Shown: in pieces, positions 1 to 4,909 of the stretch
Position numbering within the stretch: position 1 is the stretch's first letter
How the letters are laid out: every line of letters starts with the position of its first letter
Assembly (NCBI GenBank): GCA_047614245.1
Contig: JBLHIC010000097.1
Location: 1-8,675, forward strand
DNA from: Ulvibacter sp047614245
GTDB lineage: Bacteria > Bacteroidota > Bacteroidia > Flavobacteriales > Flavobacteriaceae
Direction of reading: 5' to 3'
Length of the DNA stretch: 8,675 bases
Translations under genes and position numbers: made by a program
The notes under the pieces: generated by a model
The model's input: only the letters and a program-made list of their open reading frames with translations
What the model was told of the DNA's origin: nothing
Databases searched by the model: none

Positions 1-77
1 AGTGGAAAGTGTGAAGTGAGAAGTGGAAAGTGAGAAGTGGAAAGTGAGAAGTGGAAAGTGTGAAGAGGAAAGTGTGA
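1..77 (+). repeat. Heptad tandem repeat array, 11 copies of AGTGNNA
   Basis: The first 77 bases divide without remainder into eleven 7-mers, mostly alternating AGTGGAA with AGTGAGA or AGTGTGA. This gives a higher-order 14-bp unit, AGTGGAAAGTGAGA, seen about five times (22-35 and 36-49 are identical). One heptad is mutated to AGAGGAA (64-70). The + strand is almost entirely purine plus T, with no C at all. The array may continue to the left of the window. It ends 86 bp before the kdnA start and is clearly non-coding. A related array lies at the other end of the window. Its function is unknown; the regularity itself is directly visible. Confidence 0.93.
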
Positions 78-163
78 AAATGTCTGATGTTGGTTGAAAA
101 ATTAAAATATTTTTTTAACCCATCACCAAATAAAAAATAGCAATAATTAATAAAGAATAAGAA
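78..163 (+). other. AT-rich leader upstream of kdnA, no clear promoter
   Basis: This 86-bp spacer between the repeat array and kdnA is very AT-rich. It contains a near-match to the Bacteroidota -7 box (TATTTTTT around 108-115), but no TTG sits at a convincing distance upstream. There is no Shine-Dalgarno sequence before the ATG at 164, only A-rich sequence, which is usual in this phylum. The kdnA promoter could lie here, or transcription could enter from a gene left of the window. Confidence 0.4.
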
Positions 164-1375
164 ATGCCCGGATTTGAAGTTTTTGGCGACGAAGAGCGCA
201 AGCAAGTGAATGATGTACTGGAAAGTGGTGTTTTAATGCGCTATGGATTTGATGGAATGCGGAATGGACATTGGAAAGCAAAAGAATTTGAAGCTGCCTT
301 TGCAAAAAGAATGCAATCGCAATACTGCCAATTAGTTTCCAGCGGAACGTCAGCATTAACAGTTGCTCTGGCTTCTGCCGGAATAGGAGCGGGGGACGAG
401 GTGATCATGCCAACATTTACGTTTGTCGCGAGCTTTGAGTCTATTATAGCCATAGGAGCGGTTCCTGTTTTAGTAGATATAGACGATACGCTTACCTTAG
501 ATCCGAAAGCCGTAGAAGCAGCGATTAACTCTAAAACGAAATGTGTTATGCCGGTGCATATGTGTGGTTCTATGGCAGATTTAAAAGCGTTAAAAGCTAT
601 TTGTGATAAACACGGGTTGTTATTAGTTGAAGATGCGTGTCAAGCAATTGGCGGCTCTTTCGACGGAAAACCTCTAGGAAGCTATGGTGACTTGGGGTGT
701 TTCTCTTTTGATTATGTAAAAACCATTACGTGTGGTGAAGGAGGGGGTATTATCACTAATTCTGAAAAATATTCAATCAATGCAGACCAATATCAGGATC
801 ACGGCCATGATCACTTCGGAAACGATCGAGGTGCCGAGACACATCCAACACTAGGTTATAATTTCCGTATTTCTGAATTAAATGCAGCCGTCGGAATTGC
901 ACAATTAAGTAAGTTAGATGAGATTTTAGCCCTTCAGAAAAGGAACTATACTATCATTCGTGAGGCCTTGGCTTCAGTTGAAGGAGTTACATTTAGACGG
1001 GTTCCTGAAGGAGGAGTAGAGAATTACTCTTTCTTGAATTTCTTTCTCCCTTCCGAAGAACTTTCACAAAAAGCACATAAAGCATTAGGCGAATCTGGAG
1101 TGGATGCCTGTTTTTATTGGTACACCAACAATTGGCATTATATAAACGGTTGGGAGCACCTTCGTGATTTAAAATCAATGGGGAATTTACCTTCAGAAAT
1201 AAAAAGTCAAATCCAGAATTTTAGCAAAACAGATTTTTCAAAAAGTGATGCTTGGATGAGTCGAACCATTTCTTCGTTGATAAAAATTGGTTGGACGGAA
1301 GTTCAGGTTGAGGAACGGGCCGAGAAAATGGCGAAACAAATTTCAGACGTAATTAGTAGCTCACGTATTCAGTAA
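164..1375 (+). CDS. kdnA: KdnA-like 8-amino-3,8-dideoxy-D-manno-octulosonate (Kdo8N) transaminase
   Basis: This 403-residue protein is a PLP-dependent aminotransferase of the DegT/DnrJ/EryC1/StrS family. Visible fold-type I landmarks are the phosphate-binding SSGTSAL (59-65), the pyridine-binding Asp157 in VEDACQAIGG, the Schiff-base Lys186 in FSFDYVKTITCGEGGG, and GYNFRISELNAAVG (231-244). Beyond the family motifs, the N-terminus MPGFEVFG, the stretch MRYGFDGMRN (25-34), VHMCGSM (131-137), DHGHDHFGNDRGAE (212-225) and the FYWYTNNWHY segment (317-326) match what I recall of Shewanella KdnA. That enzyme transfers an amino group from glutamate to 8-oxo-Kdo, giving Kdo8N, which replaces Kdo in the LPS inner core. 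Its partner oxidase KdnB is not in this window and could lie to the left. The start is the first ATG and keeps the MPGFE N-terminus. The 3' end overlaps convergent ribB by 23 bp. The family is certain; the substrate is inferred from recalled similarity. Confidence 0.86.
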   Translation: MPGFEVFGDEERKQVNDVLESGVLMRYGFDGMRNGHWKAKEFEAAFAKRMQSQYCQLVSSGTSALTVALASAGIGAGDEVIMPTFTFVASFESIIAIGAVPVLVDIDDTLTLDPKAVEAAINSKTKCVMPVHMCGSMADLKALKAICDKHGLLLVEDACQAIGGSFDGKPLGSYGDLGCFSFDYVKTITCGEGGGIITNSEKYSINADQYQDHGHDHFGNDRGAETHPTLGYNFRISELNAAVGIAQLSKLDEILALQKRNYTIIREALASVEGVTFRRVPEGGVENYSFLNFFLPSEELSQKAHKALGESGVDACFYWYTNNWHYINGWEHLRDLKSMGNLPSEIKSQIQNFSKTDFSKSDAWMSRTISSLIKIGWTEVQVEERAEKMAKQISDVISSSRIQ

Positions 1376-2501
1376 TCTCTAAGCCGTAACCAATCATACC
1401 AACACGCTTGGTTTGAGCGCTATTAGAAACGAGTCGAATTTTATGAATTCCTAAGTCGTGAAGTATTTGTGCGCCAATACCGAAATCCTTTGCATCCATT
1501 TCTATCCTTGGAGCTTTAGCAACTTCCAGTTCAGATTGTATTTCTTTTAATTCAGCTAAACGCTTCAAAAGGTTGAGCGACTGACTTTGTTGGTTGATAA
1601 AAACAACAGCGCCTTTTCCTTCAGAATTTATAATATTGAACATATCGTCCAATTTTTTTTCAGCATTATTTGTTAGCGTTCCTAAAATATCACCGTTTAC
1701 TAAAGTAGCGTTCACACGCACTAATATGGGGTCATCCTGTTTCCATTCACCTTTTGTAAGGGCAATATGTACTTGATTGTTTGTAGTTTGTTTGTAAGCT
1801 CTAAGTCTGAAGTTTCCAAAACGAGTATTGATATTAAAATCCTCTTCTTTTTTAATTAAAGAATCATGCTCCATTCGATAGGCGACCAAATCTTCGATTG
1901 AAATCAGTTTTAAATCAAATTTATTGGCGACTTTCATCAATTGAGGTAAACGTGCCATGGTGCCGTCTTCATTCAATATCTCAACTAAAATTCCAGCAGG
2001 GTCTAATCCAGCCAATCTGGCGAGATCAATAGCAGCTTCTGTATGACCAGTACGACGCAATACGCCGCCACTTTTAGCACGCAATGGAAAAATATGACCA
2101 GGCCGGCCTAAATCACTTGGTTTTGTTTCAGGATCCACCAATGCCTTAATTGTTTTTGCTCTATCGTGAACAGAAATTCCCGTGGTGCAACCATGTCCAA
2201 TTAAATCTACAGAAACGGTAAATTGTGTATGGTGTAAAACTGTATTGTTTTCAACCATCATCGCAAGGTCGATTTCGTTACATCTTTCTTCGGTTAATGG
2301 AGCGCAAATAAGACCACGGCCATTGGTTGCCATGAAATTTATCATTTCGGGAGTAACCATCTCTGCGGCGGCAATAAAATCCCCCTCATTTTCACGGTTT
2401 TCATCATCAACGACGATAATTATTTTACCTTGGCGAATATCCTCAATAGCTTCTTCAATTGTATTCAATTTAATAGAAGTAGCATTAGTTGTAGAAATCA
2501 T
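1353..2501 (-). CDS. ribB: 3,4-dihydroxy-2-butanone-4-phosphate synthase with degenerate GTP cyclohydrolase II domain
   Basis: This 382-residue protein has the RibBA two-domain layout. The N-terminal half (about 10-210) is an intact DHBP synthase, which converts ribulose 5-phosphate to the four-carbon riboflavin precursor. It shows the acidic loop DDENRENEGDF (32-42), GCTTGISVHDR (104-114), RPGHIFPLRA (133-142), the metal-binding His153 in TGHTEAAIDLARLAGL, and ILNEDGTMARLPQL (175-188). The C-terminal half (about 222-382) has the length and secondary pattern of GTP cyclohydrolase II. However, the zinc-binding Cys motif (SECLTGD...CDCG in active enzymes) is replaced by VNATLVNGDILGTLTNNAEK, and the RQEGRG catalytic motif by NQQSQSL. 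That domain therefore almost certainly cannot open GTP, and a separate RibA should exist elsewhere in the genome. The ATG start fits a -7 box 20 bp upstream. An FMN riboswitch could not fit in so short a leader. Confidence 0.93.
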   Translation of the reverse strand: MISTTNATSIKLNTIEEAIEDIRQGKIIIVVDDENRENEGDFIAAAEMVTPEMINFMATNGRGLICAPLTEERCNEIDLAMMVENNTVLHHTQFTVSVDLIGHGCTTGISVHDRAKTIKALVDPETKPSDLGRPGHIFPLRAKSGGVLRRTGHTEAAIDLARLAGLDPAGILVEILNEDGTMARLPQLMKVANKFDLKLISIEDLVAYRMEHDSLIKKEEDFNINTRFGNFRLRAYKQTTNNQVHIALTKGEWKQDDPILVRVNATLVNGDILGTLTNNAEKKLDDMFNIINSEGKGAVVFINQQSQSLNLLKRLAELKEIQSELEVAKAPRIEMDAKDFGIGAQILHDLGIHKIRLVSNSAQTKRVGMIGYGLEITEYVSY

Positions 2502-2520
2502 AATAAAAATTTAGAAGTTG

Positions 2521-2528
2521 CAAATATA
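2521..2528 (-). promoter_or_regulatory. Bacteroidota -7 box of the ribB promoter
   Basis: Read on the minus strand this is TATATTTG, followed by C. It is an exact match to the TAnnTTTG -7 consensus used by the primary sigma factor of Bacteroidota. It lies 19 bases before the ribB ATG, implying a leader of roughly 12-16 nt. I see no good TTG -33 element at the usual distance. The call rests on the -7 match, the position, and the terminator upstream that separates ribB from the lptF/G unit. Confidence 0.65.
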
Positions 2529-2781
2529 GTGTAATGAGGAGGAATTATTTATTTGAGAGAAGGGTTTTTATTGAAACCAACGAGATTAAAAAGAATCAGT
2601 GCTCAATATCAATTAAGCCTTGCGTCTACAGACCATAAAGTTCACAAAGTGCCATTTATTAGTCTTTTAATTTCTTTAGACAAAAGAGAAACATTAAAAT
2701 TTATTAGTAACCCTAGCTTGTAGCTGCCTTATTTCATATAGGTGGGTGTCTGCGCTATGTTCAATGACGTAGGAGTAATGA
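2529..2781. other. Intergenic stretch with no supported gene
   Basis: This is the bulk of the 313-bp gap between ribB and the lptF/G-like gene. Reading both strands I find only trivial open frames of about 8 to 11 codons, for example + strand ATG at 2758 with MFNDVGVMNEK and minus-strand MALCELYGL. None has a recognisable start context. No tRNA, riboswitch or repeat is apparent. The sequence could be decayed coding DNA or a spacer. Confidence 0.5.
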
Positions 2782-2812
2782 ATGAAAAATAAATATACCA
2801 ATAAGTGGTATA
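2782..2812 (-). terminator. Rho-independent terminator of the ftsK-lolA-lptF/G unit
   Basis: On the minus strand, a perfect 7-bp inverted repeat TATACCA / TGGTATA (2806-2812 and 2794-2800) encloses a 5-nt loop. It is followed by the T-rich tract TTTATTTTTC. The stem starts 2 nt after the TGA of the lptF/G-like gene. The stem is short and AT-rich, so termination may be partial, but position and T-tract fit an intrinsic terminator. Confidence 0.62.
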
Positions 2813-2814
2813 AC

Positions 2815-4257
2815 TCAAGAGTCAAGATCTTTTTTCTTTCTAAAGAGTTTGGTAATTCTCTGGGAAAAAGTGTCTAGATCTATAATACCTTGATCTGTAG
2901 TTGCTCTGTATGTAAGCCAGACACTAAGTGGTAATAAGATGAGCGTACTTATCCAGGTAGCTATAAACGGATGAAGTGTGCCGTCCTCTGCACTGTTTTT
3001 AGCAAAGATCCCAATAAAATGATAGGTTAAAAATAAAGTGATAGCAATTACCATTGGCAAGCCCATACCTCCTTTTCTGATTATCGCGCCTAAAGGTGCG
3101 CCAACAAAGAATAAAATAATACAAGCTATGGCTAAAACATATTTATCATGCAGCGCCATTTCAAATTTATTTAATCGCTTCGTCTTAGCTATAAATTCAT
3201 TTTTTTTTGCATCTACAGATTGTAAGGTGCCTTTTACATTGTTTAGGGCCATTGAGATAATCTCAGGTTGTTTATTTATTGGATATATTTTAATAATGGA
3301 TTTCAAGGTGTCGTGTACTAAAGAGTCTTTGTTGTTTTTATCATGGAATTTGGCTAACCCACTGCGGTAGTACATATTGTCAGAAAACACCTGAATGTCT
3401 TTCGAGTAGCTAATTGAAAGAGAGTCTATTGCTAGGTACAATTCACGCATATTGTACATGTTTTGGTTCGAAAGCCTATTCTCCTTCTCAACATCCACAT
3501 TATTGAATTCGGTAAGATCAATATTTATAGCATATTCTTCAAAGTAACTTTTTGCGAACGGTCCACGACTTTGTTTTTTGAGATCGTTTACTCTTACATC
3601 ATCATAATAATTACCATCTTTTAAAATAAGTGACAACGTATTACTGCCTTCTGCACTTGCCAGTTCTCCATTGTCTGCAATAATTACTGTAAAGTTACCA
3701 TTTGGTCTCGAAGGATCTTTTTTATGAATAACTACCTCCCTTAAATATTGATCGTTATCACCACTCTTCTCAGTGACTTTTATGTTGTAGTCATCTCCAA
3801 TCTGACTGAATTGTCCTTCAGTAATTAACATAGAGGGGCTCATCTGCGCGATGTTTCGGCGTAAATTCTGCCATTTATACTCGGACCAAGGAATTACATT
3901 GTTCGCAAATAAGAAGGCTATTACACTTAAAAAGGCAATAAAAACCATAAGACTCCGCATCGCACGTTGTAACGATATACCAGTAGATTTCATAGCCGCG
4001 AATTCATAATTTTCGGCAAAGCTTCCAAAAACCATCAAGGAGGTAACTAAGATTGAAAGGGGCAGGACTAATGGAATTAATCGAGGAGTGACAAACCATA
4101 AAAACTTTAGAACTATCCAAATATCTAAGTCTTTGCCAGCTAGTTCATTAATATATAGCCAGATGGTTTGTAAAACGAAAATGAACATTAAAATAATGAA
4201 CACGCTAAAAAACGTCTTCAAGTAAGTTATCAATATGTATCTGTCTAATATTTTCAA
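2815..4257 (-). CDS. LptF/LptG family LPS-export permease (YjgP/YjgQ)
   Basis: This 480-residue integral inner-membrane protein belongs to the LptF/LptG family, the transmembrane half of the LptB2FG ABC exporter that extracts LPS and passes it to LptC. Six hydrophobic segments are visible: about 15-37, 56-80 and 100-119, then 371-391, 399-418 and 430-450. The two groups of three flank a large periplasmic part (about 120-370), as the family requires. ENYEFAAMKSTGIS (82-95) corresponds to the cytoplasmic coupling helix that contacts LptB, and GAPLGAIIRKGGMGLP (386-401) is a family signature. The protein is about 115 residues longer than the E. coli proteins. The extra length appears to lie in the periplasmic part, around 250-365, which is charged and rich in Asn, Ser and Lys. 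The start is TTG at 4257, 9 nt after the lolA stop; no ATG is available before residue 24, inside the first membrane helix. F versus G cannot be decided from sequence alone. Confidence 0.92.
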   Translation of the reverse strand: MKILDRYILITYLKTFFSVFIILMFIFVLQTIWLYINELAGKDLDIWIVLKFLWFVTPRLIPLVLPLSILVTSLMVFGSFAENYEFAAMKSTGISLQRAMRSLMVFIAFLSVIAFLFANNVIPWSEYKWQNLRRNIAQMSPSMLITEGQFSQIGDDYNIKVTEKSGDNDQYLREVVIHKKDPSRPNGNFTVIIADNGELASAEGSNTLSLILKDGNYYDDVRVNDLKKQSRGPFAKSYFEEYAINIDLTEFNNVDVEKENRLSNQNMYNMRELYLAIDSLSISYSKDIQVFSDNMYYRSGLAKFHDKNNKDSLVHDTLKSIIKIYPINKQPEIISMALNNVKGTLQSVDAKKNEFIAKTKRLNKFEMALHDKYVLAIACIILFFVGAPLGAIIRKGGMGLPMVIAITLFLTYHFIGIFAKNSAEDGTLHPFIATWISTLILLPLSVWLTYRATTDQGIIDLDTFSQRITKLFRKKKDLDS

Positions 4258-4266
4258 AACGAAGCT

Positions 4267-4908
4267 CTAGTCAAGCCTGTTGATATAATAACCATCCTGC
4301 TCGTATTTAGCCTTGTCAAATGTAAACAAGGTTTTTGAAAGAGGCTGGTTGGTTTTAAACGAATTTACTGTTAAGGTGTATTTTGTCCCTTTTGCATCCG
4401 TCTGTATTAGCTTATAGATATGTTTTGTTTGAGCGTCAATCCCCAATAGAATATCCTTTATTTCAGCTTTAGAATCGATAGGGATTAATTTCACAAACTG
4501 TATTTTTCTTCCTCGTATACTCTGAACGATGTCCATTTTATACGTATAGCCTTTTTCGTAAAACGTGAGCATTTTTGAAGGTGTTATCTCCTTATCTTCT
4601 TGTGCATTGTAATTAGATATGGTCACTTCTTCATCTTCTGGAACAATAGAGTATATATTTTTTCCGTCAAATAATCGGGTCGTACCAAGCATATTCAAGA
4701 TATATTTATCACCTGCTAAAGTTACATTTCCGCGTGTATCTTGGTTCACACTCTCTTTGGCGTTATTCAAATTATATTTAAAATCAATTTGAATATTATC
4801 ATAGCTTTTCGCTTTAGTAGAAACTTCATTCAATAATGCTTTCGCACTTTGAGAGGTCGCAATTGAGATGCTTAAAGTAGATATCAATAATAGTGCTAAT
4901 TTTCTCAT
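4267..4908 (-). CDS. LolA-like periplasmic lipoprotein carrier
   Basis: From the chosen start this is a 213-residue secreted protein. MRKLALLLISTLSISIATSQ is a typical Sec signal peptide with cleavage likely near residue 19-21. There is no lipobox cysteine, so the product should be soluble in the periplasm. The mature part (SAKALLNEVSTKAKSYDNIQIDF..., RGNVTLAGDKYIL at 59-71, FDGKNIYSIVPE at 80-91, LLGIDAQT at 154-161) has the alternating beta pattern of the LolA/LppC-like fold, which carries lipoproteins from the LolCDE transporter to the outer membrane. The frame is open upstream to 4956, but that would overlap ftsK by 47 bp and add MRLSSIFLTTKATTHK, which spoils the signal peptide. The ATG at 4908 lies 1 nt after the ftsK stop (TAAAATG), so translational coupling is likely. 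Sequence conservation in this family is low; assignment is from fold pattern, signal peptide and operon context. Confidence 0.8.
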   Translation of the reverse strand: MRKLALLLISTLSISIATSQSAKALLNEVSTKAKSYDNIQIDFKYNLNNAKESVNQDTRGNVTLAGDKYILNMLGTTRLFDGKNIYSIVPEDEEVTISNYNAQEDKEITPSKMLTFYEKGYTYKMDIVQSIRGRKIQFVKLIPIDSKAEIKDILLGIDAQTKHIYKLIQTDAKGTKYTLTVNSFKTNQPLSKTLFTFDKAKYEQDGYYINRLD

Positions 4909-4909
4909 T

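Noticed and set aside
1..77. CRISPR array
   Set aside because: The period is 7 bp with no spacers, quite unlike CRISPR repeats of 24-40 bp separated by unique spacers; no cas gene is present.
2182..2514. 110-codon + strand open frame opposite ribB
   Set aside because: It lies fully antisense to the well-supported DHBP synthase domain, has a composition typical of a shadow frame, and resembles no family.
2502..2600. FMN riboswitch upstream of ribB
   Set aside because: The promoter box is only about 20 bp from the start codon and no RFN-type conserved blocks are seen, so no aptamer fits in the leader.
2758..2793. Short + strand ORF MFNDVGVMNEK in the lptF/G-ribB gap
   Set aside because: Eleven codons, no start context and no recognisable product; expected by chance.
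3038..3370. 110-codon + strand open frame opposite the lptF/G-like gene
   Set aside because: Its hydrophobic stretches are the antisense of the permease's membrane helices; no independent evidence for a gene.
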